From: Gammaproteobacteria bacterium
GTDB lineage: Bacteria; Pseudomonadota; Gammaproteobacteria; Xanthomonadales; Wenzhouxiangellaceae
Assembly: GCA_021772975.1 (NCBI GenBank)
Contig: JAJFKY010000004.1
Span: 1-64,000 of the forward strand
DNA: 64,000 nt
Direction of reading: 5' to 3'
In this document: positions 26,565 through 37,295 of the stretch, piece after piece
Layout of the letters: each line of letters opens with the position of its first letter
Position numbering within the stretch: the stretch's first letter is position 1
Program-made: the position numbers and the translations under genes
Notes under the pieces: generated by a model
Seen by the model: only the letters and a program-made list of their open reading frames with translations
The model's database searches: none
Told to the model about the DNA's origin: nothing

Positions 26565-27424
26565 TGCGCCGTTGTGCTTTTTTGACCATGCGTGATATCG
26601 GTGATTATGTCACCTATGATCATTTGCTGATACCCGCGATGCAGACAGCTGGGTGGCAGGTAGACATGGTTGTCTGGCAGGATGAAGTGGACTGGGATCA
26701 GTATGCGCTGGTGATTATCCGCACGCCGTGGGATTACTTCGATCATCAACAGGCGTTTCTGGTGGTACTGGAACGGATTGAACAATCCCGTGCCCGCCTG
26801 GAGAATCCGCTGGATATCGTACGCTGGAATATCGATAAACGGTATCTGCAGGAATTACAGCGGCGCGGCTGTCCGATCGTGCCGACCCTATTTGCCGGGC
26901 AACTGACCGCGGCTGATGTTGAGGCGGCATTTGCTGAGTTTGATTGTGACAGTCTGGTTATCAAACCAACCGTAAGCGCCAGCGCCATCAATACTTTTCC
27001 GGTCAAGCGTCAATTCTGGCAGACTCAGCAAGCCGACATTCTGCCGGTATTTCAGAACCGCACGGCAATGCTGCAGCCGTTTGTCCAGGCGGTCACCGAG
27101 GAAGGTGAATACTCGCTGTTTTATTTTGCCGGGCAGCTAAGCCATGTCATATTAAAAACCCCCAAGGCGGGCGATTTCCGTGTCCAGGAGGAATATGGCA
27201 GCCAGTTGCAGCGTATCGTTCCCGAGTCGGCACTGGTTAAGGCCGGGCAACAGGCGATTGACGCGCTTGGCAAAACTCTGCTGTATGCCCGGGTTGACCT
27301 GGTCCGGCTGGCAGATGGCAGTTTTGCCCTGATGGAACTGGAGCTCATTGAGCCCTCACTGTATTTCAATATGGATCCGGATTCTGCCCAGCGGTTCGTG
27401 ACCAGGCTGGAACACTGGCTATAA
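26564..27424 (+). CDS. ATP-grasp family ligase, glutathione-synthetase-like
   Basis: 286 residues. An N-terminal Rossmann-like part (WQVDMVVWQDEVDWDQYALVIIRTPWDYF) is followed by an ATP-grasp fold (LVIKPTVSASA, FVQAVTEEGEYSLFYF). Near the end comes YARVDLVRLADGSFALMELE, with the metal-binding ELE. It resembles the small prokaryotic RimK/GshB-like ATP-grasp proteins that pair with other enzymes in peptide or small-metabolite ligation. The substrate is unknown. It is coupled to the ABM gene. Confidence 0.8.
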   Translation: MRRCAFLTMRDIGDYVTYDHLLIPAMQTAGWQVDMVVWQDEVDWDQYALVIIRTPWDYFDHQQAFLVVLERIEQSRARLENPLDIVRWNIDKRYLQELQRRGCPIVPTLFAGQLTAADVEAAFAEFDCDSLVIKPTVSASAINTFPVKRQFWQTQQADILPVFQNRTAMLQPFVQAVTEEGEYSLFYFAGQLSHVILKTPKAGDFRVQEEYGSQLQRIVPESALVKAGQQAIDALGKTLLYARVDLVRLADGSFALMELELIEPSLYFNMDPDSAQRFVTRLEHWL

Positions 27425-27433
27425 CTGGTATGA

Positions 27434-27622
27434 AAACCTGCCTTCCAGGTTCAGCCCGGGGTCAACGACTATTTCGGACATCTGCGTTGCGATAGTAAGC
27501 AACTGACTTTACGTTCCAATCCCGACGCTCTGGTCAGGTTATTGCAAGACAACTATCCGCAGCTGGTCACTCAATACGAAGTCAAGTGTAGGTACCTGAC
27601 CAGTCAGTCCGATGCGGGTTGA
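27434..27622 (+). pseudogene. open fragment without a start, possible gene remnant
   Basis: A 62-codon open frame between stops encodes a protein-like segment (PGVNDYFGHL, LTLRSNPDALVRLLQDNYP, LVTQYEVKC). It has no ATG, GTG or TTG at a useful place. The composition looks coding, and it is likely the tail of a deleted gene. The rest of 27425-27760 shows no gene. Confidence 0.35.
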
Positions 27623-27760
27623 TGCTTAGCAAGCTGGGCATTGGCTGTAGTCTGGCCCGTCATTACAAAAATATATCCGGTGGGACTGGTCAAAAGCCTG
27701 TCTGGCCTGCTAACATACTAGCGTTTTCGTATTATTGTAATCCATCAGTTGAGGTTTTAT

Positions 27761-28372
27761 ATGATGTACACAAGAATAATCAATGCACTGTTACTGGCTG
27801 TGACTCTAATGTTGTCAGGTCAACTGCTGGCGCAGAATCTGGCCAGCGCCAATGCTGCGTTTGACCGGGGCGAATATGCCAATGCGCTGGTTCAGTATCA
27901 GCAACTGGCTGAGCAGGGCGAAAAGTTTGCCCAGTACCGGGTAGGCATGATGCAGTATTTCGGTCTTGGCACCGATGCCGACATCGTCTCCGCGTACAGT
28001 TGGATGGCGACGGCTGCCGAAGATCAGGTTGAGATCATGAAGAAGTTTCAACTCCTGATGTGGGAAGAGATGGACGCTGATCAGCGTGATGAAGCCACCA
28101 AGCAGGCGATCCGCAGGGAGATGAAAGCCGGTACTGAGGTTATGGACCTGGAGGCTCGCCGTGATCGCCGCCGTCGCGAACTGGATGGCTGTACTGCTTC
28201 CCGGCTGGGTAGAGGCTGTGACCGGGCGGAATCTTTTGGTTTGTCATTTGAGAATCGCGGGCTCCAGAAAAACGAAGAAATTCCCTATCAAATGACCGAA
28301 AAGGAGATCAATGCCTTCAGTGCTCGATACACTCCCATAGTACTGAGCGATTTTGCTAAATTCGATCAGTAA
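27761..28372 (+). CDS. exported Sel1/TPR-like protein
   Basis: About 203 residues with a signal peptide ending LLAQ (about residue 25). Next comes one Sel1-like repeat pair (AFDRGEYANALVQYQQLAEQG...GMMQYFGLGTDADIVSAYSWMATAA) and a charged helical tail. Sel1 repeats mediate protein contacts, and here the protein would be periplasmic. The start at 27761 follows GAGG; an in-frame TTG four codons earlier overlaps the ribosome-binding site. It is unrelated by strand to polA. Confidence 0.75.
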   Translation: MMYTRIINALLLAVTLMLSGQLLAQNLASANAAFDRGEYANALVQYQQLAEQGEKFAQYRVGMMQYFGLGTDADIVSAYSWMATAAEDQVEIMKKFQLLMWEEMDADQRDEATKQAIRREMKAGTEVMDLEARRDRRRRELDGCTASRLGRGCDRAESFGLSFENRGLQKNEEIPYQMTEKEINAFSARYTPIVLSDFAKFDQ

Positions 28373-28385
28373 TCACGCTGCCTAG

Positions 28386-28413
28386 CAAAAAGCCGGCCAC
28401 TAAGAGGCCGGCT
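28386..28413 (-). terminator. intrinsic terminator of polA (possibly bidirectional)
   Basis: AGCCGGCC (28391-28398) pairs with GGCCGGCT (28406-28413). On the minus strand the stem is followed by TTTTT, so it fits the polA transcript. A second perfect stem, CCAGGCT/AGCCTGG (28434-28451), lies between it and the polA stop. Confidence 0.75.
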
Positions 28414-28468
28414 GATAAAGTTTTGAATACCGGCCAGGCTCGCCAGCCTGGGCACACTATTCAAGCGT

Positions 28469-31225
28469 TTAATGCGCGGCTTCCCAGTTATCCGCCAGCC
28501 CGGTGTCTACTACCAGCGGCAGGTCCAGCCGGGCAGCCGCTGCCATCCGCTGAACAATCTGCTCGGTAACATCCTCAGCAATATCCAGTTTGACTTCCAG
28601 CACCAGCTCATCGTGTACCTGCATGACCATGCGGGCATCCAGTCCGCTCGATTTTAACCACTGAGCAATATCCAGCATCGCCCGCTTGATGATATCCGCC
28701 GCGCTGCCCTGCATCGGTGCATTGATGGCGGCCCGTTCAGCGGCCTGACGGCGGGCAGGGTTACGGGCATTGATTTCGTTCAGCCATAGCCGCCGTCCGA
28801 ACAGCGTTTCGACATAACCTTGATCACGCGCCAGCTGGCGAGTACGCTCCATATACTCTTGGACCCCCGGATAGCGGTTGAAGTAGGTATCGATATAAGC
28901 CTGCGCCTGCTTTTGTTCCACCTCCAGTTGCCGCGCCAGACCCCATGCCGACATGCCGTACATCAAGCCGAAATTAATCGCCTTGGCGGCACGCCGCTGG
29001 GTTTTATTCACCTGCTCATAGGGAATATCAAAAACTTCACCGGCGGTCGCCTGGTGAATATCAATGCCCTGCTGGAAAGCATTCAGCAGGCCTGTATCGG
29101 CGGACAGATGCGCCATGATGCGCAACTCCACCTGGGAATAGTCGGCCGCCAGCAACTGGTAGCCAGTGGGTGCGATAAATGCCTTGCGAATACGCCGGCC
29201 CTGCTCGCTGCGGACCGGAATATTCTGCAGGTTGGGATCCGAGGAAGACAATCGACCGGTAATCGCCACCGCCTGCTGGTAGGAGGTATGCACCCGCCCG
29301 GTATCCGGATGAATCTGTAGCGGCAGCTTATCGGTATAAGTCGATTTCAACTTACTCAGGCTGCGGTGTTCCAGAATCAGGCGTGGCAATTCATGCTGGT
29401 GGGCCAATTCCTGCAGCACGTTTTCGGCGGTAGATGGCTGGCCCTTGGGTGTTTTCGAGACCACTGGCAACTCCAGCTCCGCAAACAGAATTTGCTGCAG
29501 TTGCTTGGGTGAACCGAGATTAAAATCGTGTCCGGCCAGCTGGAAAGCCTGTTGCTCCAATTGATGAATGGTTTTGGCCAGCTCATTACTGTGACTTTTT
29601 AACTGCTCAGCATCAATCAAAACGCCGTTGTACTCGATATCCGCAAGTACCTCCAGTAGTGGAATTTCAATGTCCTGATAGATCGACAGCGGTCCCGCCT
29701 GCTGTTCCAGTTCCGGCCAAAGCTGTGCGTGGACACCCATCACCACGGCAGCATCCTCGCCGGCATAAGGGGCAGCCTGCTCCAGCGCCACCTGGTTGAA
29801 GGTCAATTGCTTCTTGCCGCTGCCGGCCACATCACTGAAGGCAATATTTTTGTGATTCAGATAGGCCTGCGCCAACACATCCAGATTGTGGCGGCCCGCG
29901 CTGCTGTTATAGCAATATGACTCGAGCATGGTGTCGTGCACAATGCCGCGCACCAGAATGTCATAGTGCCGCAGGACAGTGATGTCATATTTCAGGTTCT
30001 GGCCCAGTTTGCCGATAGCCGGATCTTCCAGGATCGGTTTGAGTTTTGCCAGTGCCTGCTCCAGCGGCAGTTGCTCAGGCGCGCCGGGATAATCGTGCGC
30101 CAACGGCAGATACCAGGCCTGCCGAGCATCCAGCGCGAACGACATACCCACCAGCCTGGCCCGCATCGGGTCCTGACTGGTGGTTTCGGTATCCCAGGCG
30201 AAAGCCTTGCAGCGTTTCAGCTGCTCCAGCAAATCGGCAAACTCAGCCTCACTGAGCACGGTGCTGGTCTGACAGGCAAAGCCTGGCTCGCCTGTCTGGT
30301 TGGCTGGGTTAGCGTCTGAGGAGCTATCGGCAGAACCTTCCAGGTCCTTCAGCCAACTGTTGAACTGCAGTTCGGTCAGACGCTGATACAGCTGCTGTTG
30401 CAGTTCCGGGTCTTGTCTGACCACCAGTTCATCCAGCTTGATATCCAGTTCAACATCATCCTTGAGCTGCACCAGCTGGCGTGACAGGCGCAGTTGCTCC
30501 AGGTTTTCGCCCAGCCGCTCGCCGATTTTTCCTTTGATCTGCGCGGCGTGCTCGACGATACCGTCCAGACTGCCATATTCCTGCAGCCACTTGACCGCCG
30601 TCTTGGGACCGACACCGGGCACGCCGGGAATGTTATCGCTGGTATCACCGATCAGCGCCAGATAATCGCCGATCAGCGCGGGGGGCACACCGAACTTGGC
30701 GCTCACGCCGTCCTCATCCAGGGTGCGTTCCTGCATGGTGTCTTCCAGCACGATGTGCGCATTGACCAGTTGCGCAAGGTCTTTGTCACTGGTGGAGATC
30801 AGGCAGTTTCTTGACTGTTCACTGGCCTGGCGTGCCAGCGTGGCGATGACATCATCGGCTTCCACCGAGGGCACCACCAGCCTGGGAATACCCATCAGAT
30901 CGATCAATTCGTGCAGCGGCTCGATCTGAGCGGCCAACTCCGACGGCATGGCCGGGCGGTTGGCTTTGTAATCAGCAAATTGCCGGTGTCGGAAAGTTTT
31001 GCCCTTGGCATCGAACACCACCGCCATATGCCGGGGCTGATAGTGCGACTGCAACCTGCGCAGCATATTGGCCACGCCCAGGATAGCGCCCGTGGGTTGA
31101 CTGCCGTCCCTGGTGGTCAGGTTGGGTAGCGCAAAAAATGCGCGAAACAGATAAGAGGAACCGTCTACCAGATACAGTCTCTCCGCATCGGCTGGCTGGG
31201 CTTTTTCAGTTTGTTGATCAGACAT
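28469..31225 (-). CDS. polA: DNA polymerase I
   Basis: 918 residues, full three-domain enzyme. The 5'-nuclease is about 15-300 (YLVDGSSYLFRAF; ISTSDKDLAQLV). The 3'-5' exonuclease is about 320-500, with the intact DxE motif in FAWDTETTS, so proofreading is expected. The polymerase is about 540-918 (ADYSQVELRIMAH; RRAAKAINFGLMYGMSAWGL; MQVHDELVLEV). It works in Okazaki-fragment maturation and repair. It is divergent from the DUF2782 gene, as in many gammaproteobacteria. Confidence 0.97.
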   Translation of the reverse strand: MSDQQTEKAQPADAERLYLVDGSSYLFRAFFALPNLTTRDGSQPTGAILGVANMLRRLQSHYQPRHMAVVFDAKGKTFRHRQFADYKANRPAMPSELAAQIEPLHELIDLMGIPRLVVPSVEADDVIATLARQASEQSRNCLISTSDKDLAQLVNAHIVLEDTMQERTLDEDGVSAKFGVPPALIGDYLALIGDTSDNIPGVPGVGPKTAVKWLQEYGSLDGIVEHAAQIKGKIGERLGENLEQLRLSRQLVQLKDDVELDIKLDELVVRQDPELQQQLYQRLTELQFNSWLKDLEGSADSSSDANPANQTGEPGFACQTSTVLSEAEFADLLEQLKRCKAFAWDTETTSQDPMRARLVGMSFALDARQAWYLPLAHDYPGAPEQLPLEQALAKLKPILEDPAIGKLGQNLKYDITVLRHYDILVRGIVHDTMLESYCYNSSAGRHNLDVLAQAYLNHKNIAFSDVAGSGKKQLTFNQVALEQAAPYAGEDAAVVMGVHAQLWPELEQQAGPLSIYQDIEIPLLEVLADIEYNGVLIDAEQLKSHSNELAKTIHQLEQQAFQLAGHDFNLGSPKQLQQILFAELELPVVSKTPKGQPSTAENVLQELAHQHELPRLILEHRSLSKLKSTYTDKLPLQIHPDTGRVHTSYQQAVAITGRLSSSDPNLQNIPVRSEQGRRIRKAFIAPTGYQLLAADYSQVELRIMAHLSADTGLLNAFQQGIDIHQATAGEVFDIPYEQVNKTQRRAAKAINFGLMYGMSAWGLARQLEVEQKQAQAYIDTYFNRYPGVQEYMERTRQLARDQGYVETLFGRRLWLNEINARNPARRQAAERAAINAPMQGSAADIIKRAMLDIAQWLKSSGLDARMVMQVHDELVLEVKLDIAEDVTEQIVQRMAAAARLDLPLVVDTGLADNWEAAH

Positions 31226-31280
31226 CAGATATTCACGTGTTCTTTGCTATAGTCTACTCTGGGTACTTTGAGGTCGCATT

Positions 31281-31712
31281 ATGAAAACGTATAAGTGGAT
31301 GGCGCTGCTGGCGTTGTTGGCTGCCCCGACAACACTATTGGCGCAAGACGAACTCGGCGAAGGACTGCCGCCCCCCGCTATTCCGGATAGAGGCGCGGCC
31401 CCTCTGATCGCCGAAGGTGAGTCAGTGGAACAGGCGCCCGCCATTGACGAATCCGGCCGGCCCACGCCGATTCCACCGAAAGTGGAAGGCGAAGACCCGG
31501 AGGTGGATGTGAACATCCGGCGCCGTGGTAATCAGGTGATTGAGGAGTACAGCGTGGGTGGCCGTATTTACATGGTCAAAGTCACTTCCGAGAATGGCAT
31601 TCCTTATTTTTACATCGATAGCGACGGCGATGGCAGCCTGGAAAGCCGGATAGGTGAAAATGTGATGGAACCGGTTAAGCCGGCGCAGTATAAATTACTG
31701 GAATGGGATTAG
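31281..31712 (+). CDS. DUF2782 exported protein
   Basis: 143 residues with a signal peptide (about 1-21, TTLLAQ). A Pro-rich low-complexity middle is followed by the DUF2782 domain (VDVNIRRRGNQVIEEYSVGGRIYMVKV, GIPYFYIDSDGDGSLE). The function is unknown. The position divergent to polA is conserved in gammaproteobacteria. Confidence 0.85.
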   Translation: MKTYKWMALLALLAAPTTLLAQDELGEGLPPPAIPDRGAAPLIAEGESVEQAPAIDESGRPTPIPPKVEGEDPEVDVNIRRRGNQVIEEYSVGGRIYMVKVTSENGIPYFYIDSDGDGSLESRIGENVMEPVKPAQYKLLEWD

Positions 31713-31854
31713 GCTTCGCTGGCGAACCATTGAGATCAGTTCCTTTATTTAGGGGAAACGATACTTCGCGTTGCAAATAGATGGTAGCTAAAAAAACAGG
31801 GCGCGGAAAGCGAGTGCATCGCGTTGTCAGCAATAAATAGCTTTAATTAGAACA

Positions 31855-32343
31855 ATGCAGTTACTGGAAAAAACCATTAACCGTATCGGCCAACTCAGCA
31901 GTTGGCTGACGGTGGCAATGATTGGTCTGTTGTTTTCGGTGGTGGTGTTACGCTATGTGTTCAGCGAAGGCTGGATTGCCATGCAGGAAAGCGTGTTATG
32001 GCTGCATTCCATGGTTTTTTTATTGACGGCTGCCTGGACCCTGGGGATCGATGGGCACGTGCGGGTGGATGTGTTTTACCGGGAGTTTTCTGAACGTCGC
32101 AAAGCTTGGGTAGATTTAATCGGGACGGTATTTTTGCTGTTTCCAGTCGCAGGCTTTTTGTTGTATAGCAGCGTGCCTTATGTGCAGCGGTCATGGGCAG
32201 TGAGTGAATCAAGTTTTGAAGCAGGCGGTTTACCCGCTGTGTATATATTGAAGACATTAATTCCCATCGCCGCCGGGCTGTTATTATTGCAGGGGCTGGT
32301 GATCATTCTGCGTCAGGCAAAAATACTGTTGCGGCGTCAGTGA
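31855..32343 (+). CDS. TRAP transporter small permease (DctQ-like), apparently orphan
   Basis: 162 residues with four membrane helices. The DctQ pattern is WLTVAMIGLLFSVVVLRYVF, MQESVLWLHSMVFLLTAAWTL, HVRVDVFY and GLPAVYILKTLIPIAAGLLLLQG. Small permeases work with a large permease (DctM) and a binding protein (DctP). Neither is beside it: aroE follows convergently with a 7-bp overlap, and DUF2782 precedes. It may pair with a distant DctM or be a leftover of a deleted operon. Confidence 0.85.
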   Translation: MQLLEKTINRIGQLSSWLTVAMIGLLFSVVVLRYVFSEGWIAMQESVLWLHSMVFLLTAAWTLGIDGHVRVDVFYREFSERRKAWVDLIGTVFLLFPVAGFLLYSSVPYVQRSWAVSESSFEAGGLPAVYILKTLIPIAAGLLLLQGLVIILRQAKILLRRQ

Positions 32344-33155
32344 TGATACCGCAGGCTGGTCAATATCCGTGTGCGTATAGCATTGCTAATGGTTTTGTCG
32401 GTCCATAATTCAAACGCTTCGGCAGCCTGACCTAGCAGCATGCCCAGGCCATCGCTGGACGGATAATTGTTGTTATCAGCCCAGCGGATAAACCACTGTG
32501 CTGCCGCGCCATAGCTTAAATCGTAGCAGAGCGGGTGGGATGAGCCCTCCAGTTCGGGCAGTTCTGGGAGATTGCCGCCATGGCCGGCGGCACTGGCATG
32601 AATCATCAGCTGAATGTTTTCCAATTGCGCTATGTCATCCAGGCAGCAGGCGCTGACCGGGTGCTGAGCAAAGCATTCAGCAAGCTGTTGCGCGGTGCTG
32701 AAAGTGCGGTTGGCGATAATCAGCCGGGCAGGTTTCTGCTCTAGCAGTATCGGCACAATGCCGCGTGTTGCGCCGCCTGCACCAATGATCAGAATTCGGC
32801 TGTTCGCCAGTTGCACTGCTTGACGCTGTAAATCCCACAGCAGTCCCAGGCCATCGGTATTGTCGCCATGCCAGCCGGTGGGCTCACGTAGCAGCGTATT
32901 GACCGCACCGGCGGTTCGGGCACGCTGGCTGAGGCTGTTGCAGATTGATAAGCCGGCCTGTTTATGAGGTACGGTCAGATTGGCGCCCTGTCCACCGGAC
33001 ACATAAAAACCATCCAGAGCGGCGGTCAGCTCATCCGCCGACGCGCGGATCGCCCGATAATCGACGCTCAGGCCGGTATGCTCAGCGAACTGCTGGTGAA
33101 TGGATGGAGACAGGCTGTGCGCGACCGGGTCACCGAACACCGCTAGCCGAATCAT
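32337..33155 (-). CDS. aroE: shikimate dehydrogenase
   Basis: A 272-residue NADP-dependent enzyme of aromatic amino-acid synthesis. It has the substrate loop GDPVAHSLSPSIHQ, the catalytic Lys in NLTVPHKQ, the NADP loop IIGAGGATRGI with NRTFSTAQQL, and a C-terminal GLGMLLGQAAEAFELW. It lies 25 bp downstream of hemB on the same strand. Confidence 0.95.
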   Translation of the reverse strand: MIRLAVFGDPVAHSLSPSIHQQFAEHTGLSVDYRAIRASADELTAALDGFYVSGGQGANLTVPHKQAGLSICNSLSQRARTAGAVNTLLREPTGWHGDNTDGLGLLWDLQRQAVQLANSRILIIGAGGATRGIVPILLEQKPARLIIANRTFSTAQQLAECFAQHPVSACCLDDIAQLENIQLMIHASAAGHGGNLPELPELEGSSHPLCYDLSYGAAAQWFIRWADNNNYPSSDGLGMLLGQAAEAFELWTDKTISNAIRTRILTSLRYHH

Positions 33156-33180
33156 TTTATGCTGGGCTTGCTATGTAGCA

Positions 33181-34831
<1,651 letters not shown>

Positions 34832-34916
34832 GATTGGCTGTTTGGGCTGGCGTGGGTGAATCGAAACGACGATAATAGACGATTACGTTGATAATCCAAA
34901 TCGTCAGGAGCGATGC

Positions 34917-35594
34917 ATGCGTGTATTTACAGAGCAATGCCGGACAAAAATGGGCGTTGCATGTCAGGTTCTGCTGTTAGTGGCACTGCCCATATTATTA
35001 AGTCTGTCAACGGTAACATTCGCTCAGCAGCCCGATTCCGGGCAGTCGCCTGAGCAACTGGCAACGGTGTGTGCCGCGTGTCACGGTATCGATGGCAACA
35101 GCACCACCACGATCTGGCCAAAGCTGGCCGAACAACATGCCAGCTATATCGCCAGGCAAACCCGGATGGTGCGTGATGGACAGCGTTCGGTACCGGTGAT
35201 GCTCGGCATCGTTGCGGGTTTGTCAGATGCGGATATCGACAAGATCAGTGGATATTTTGCCGAGCAGCAGATCAAACCCGGTGTTGCGGATGAAGATCTG
35301 GTGGCCCTGGGTAAGGGTATTTATCAGTCCGGGCTGCCAGCTAAGGGCGTGCCGGCCTGTCAGGCCTGCCATGGTCCGGTGGGTAACGGCAATCCGGCTT
35401 CGCAATATCCGATGCTGGCAGGTCAACACGCTGACTACACCGCAGCGCGGCTGAAAAGCTATCGCAGTGGCGTGATCAACGGCGAAGACGATCCCTATAG
35501 CCCGCAGATGGTGTTGATCGCGGAAAATCTGGGTGATCATGAAATTGAAGCGGTATCCAGTTATCTGGAAGGTTTATACGATCAGCGCCAGTAG
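34917..35594 (+). CDS. diheme cytochrome c4
   Basis: 225 residues: signal peptide to about residue 36, then two class I heme domains with CAACH (52-56) and CQACH (148-152). It is a periplasmic electron donor to terminal oxidases. AGGAG precedes the ATG by 7 bases. Position divergent to engB and before dsbA is typical. Confidence 0.94.
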   Translation: MRVFTEQCRTKMGVACQVLLLVALPILLSLSTVTFAQQPDSGQSPEQLATVCAACHGIDGNSTTTIWPKLAEQHASYIARQTRMVRDGQRSVPVMLGIVAGLSDADIDKISGYFAEQQIKPGVADEDLVALGKGIYQSGLPAKGVPACQACHGPVGNGNPASQYPMLAGQHADYTAARLKSYRSGVINGEDDPYSPQMVLIAENLGDHEIEAVSSYLEGLYDQRQ

Positions 35595-35781
35595 CCATGC
35601 TGGGCAAATCCGCGGCCGGTATATCAGGTCGCACGGACAACCGCTGAGCGCCGGCAGTTAAGCTGGTATTCAGTGCCGAAAGGGATACTGGCACAACAGT
35701 AGACCGATGAATTTAACGGAACACCGGGTGATGAGCAATGTCAGTATTCGGTCAACGATGTGAAATAGTGGAGAACCAACA

Positions 35782-36462
35782 ATGATCAAGCTTCAGAGCA
35801 AGCTAATTCTGATTCTGATGATGGGCATGTTTGCGCTGAGCGCAACTGCGCAAACGACGGCACAGCCTGTGTATGAAGCCGGCAAACATTACACTCTGAT
35901 TGACCCGCCGGTAGCCACCAGAGCGCCTGACGGGCAAGTCGAAGTAGTCGAGATATTCAGTTACGCCTGTCCGCATTGTCTGCAGTTCAGCCCGCATATT
36001 TCCGCCTGGGAGGCCGACAAGCCTAGCAATGTGCACTTCCGCCGTGTGCCGGCTATGTTTAATCCCACCTTCCAGGTGTTTGCCCGTGCTTACATTACCG
36101 CCGATACCCTGGGAATCACGGAGCAAAGCCATCGTCCAATGTTCGATGCCGTGCATACTGAAAAGCGGGGTTTTCGCAGCCTGGATGATATCGCTGAATT
36201 TTATGGAGATTACGGGGTTGAGCCGGAAAAATTCTTAAGTACGGCTGAATCGTTCGCGGTTGTGACGCGCATGAATCAGGAAAGCAACGACTCGCGCCGC
36301 TATGGTCTACGGGGTACCCCAAGCGTCGTGGTTAATGGCAGGTATCTGGTCAGTGCTAACGACGTGCTGCGCACCCACCAGCAGATGTTGGAGGTAGTGG
36401 ATTTTCTGGTGGCGAAGGAAACAGCCTCACCAACCCCGGCGGCACCGGTTGATTCGCTGTAA
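35782..36462 (+). CDS. dsbA: thiol:disulfide interchange protein DsbA
   Basis: 226 residues: signal peptide (about 1-23), then a thioredoxin fold with active site CPHC (63-66), an inserted helical domain and the cis-Pro loop RGTPSVVVNG. It oxidises periplasmic thiols. GGAGA precedes the ATG. A 187-bp spacer separates it from cytochrome c4, so it may have its own promoter. Confidence 0.95.
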   Translation: MIKLQSKLILILMMGMFALSATAQTTAQPVYEAGKHYTLIDPPVATRAPDGQVEVVEIFSYACPHCLQFSPHISAWEADKPSNVHFRRVPAMFNPTFQVFARAYITADTLGITEQSHRPMFDAVHTEKRGFRSLDDIAEFYGDYGVEPEKFLSTAESFAVVTRMNQESNDSRRYGLRGTPSVVVNGRYLVSANDVLRTHQQMLEVVDFLVAKETASPTPAAPVDSL

Positions 36463-36504
36463 GGCTGATCTGTCGCTGATCCAGCTTTAAGCTCACAGCC
36501 AGGT

Positions 36505-37284
36505 ATGGCCAGCACCGTAGAACATGTCGCTGCCAGCGCCACGCTGGCCGCTCGCCGCATCAGGGTGCTGAGCTACAATATTCAGGCGGGTATCTGTACC
36601 CGCCGTTACAGTGATTACGTTACCGGCAGCTGGCGACAGCTGATTCCCCACCACCAGCATCGGGATGTGTTGAAGCAGATTGCCGAGCTGGTTACTGATT
36701 ATGACATTGTTGGCTTGCAGGAAGCGGATGCCGGCAGCCTGCGCACCGGCTTCATTGATCAAACCCGCTTTATCGCCGAGAGTGCCGGGTTTACTTTCCA
36801 GCACCATCAGTCCAACCGCCGGGTGGGCAATCTGGCTCATGCCGGCAATGGCCTGATGTCCCGCTGGCAGCCCGAGCGTGTCCAGGAATACCCATTGCCA
36901 GGCACGTTGCCGGGACGCGGCGCTTTATGTGCCTGGTACAACCTCAATGAGATTCAATTACTGGTGATGGTGGTGCATCTGTCGCTGGGGGCGCCATCCC
37001 GTCAACTGCAACTGCAGTATCTGCAGGATATTCTGCAAGATCACCCGTATTGTGTAGTGCTGGGTGACTTTAATGTATCCCAAAGCAGTCATTCATTTCA
37101 GCGTTTTCTGGACAGTACCGGCTTGCGTCACGCCAGTCGCGGCAGCCTGACGTTTCCGGCCTGGCAGCCGCAGCGGGGCATTGATCACCTGCTGGTTTCC
37201 GAAGGCCTGGATGTCGATCTGTGCCAGACCGGCATCGCTGCCTATTCCGACCACCTGCCGTTACAGGCCAGCCTAAGCTGGTGA
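36505..37284 (+). CDS. endonuclease/exonuclease/phosphatase family protein
   Basis: 259 residues without a signal peptide. EEP motifs are VLSYNIQAGI, VGLQEADAGS, VVHLSLG, VVLGDFNVS and YSDHLPL. It is conserved downstream of dsbA in Pseudomonas-like genomes. The substrate (DNA, RNA or lipid phosphate) is unknown. Not related in architecture to the exported nuclease at 778. Confidence 0.88.
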   Translation: MASTVEHVAASATLAARRIRVLSYNIQAGICTRRYSDYVTGSWRQLIPHHQHRDVLKQIAELVTDYDIVGLQEADAGSLRTGFIDQTRFIAESAGFTFQHHQSNRRVGNLAHAGNGLMSRWQPERVQEYPLPGTLPGRGALCAWYNLNEIQLLVMVVHLSLGAPSRQLQLQYLQDILQDHPYCVVLGDFNVSQSSHSFQRFLDSTGLRHASRGSLTFPAWQPQRGIDHLLVSEGLDVDLCQTGIAAYSDHLPLQASLSW

Positions 37285-37295
37285 TCAGCGTACCG

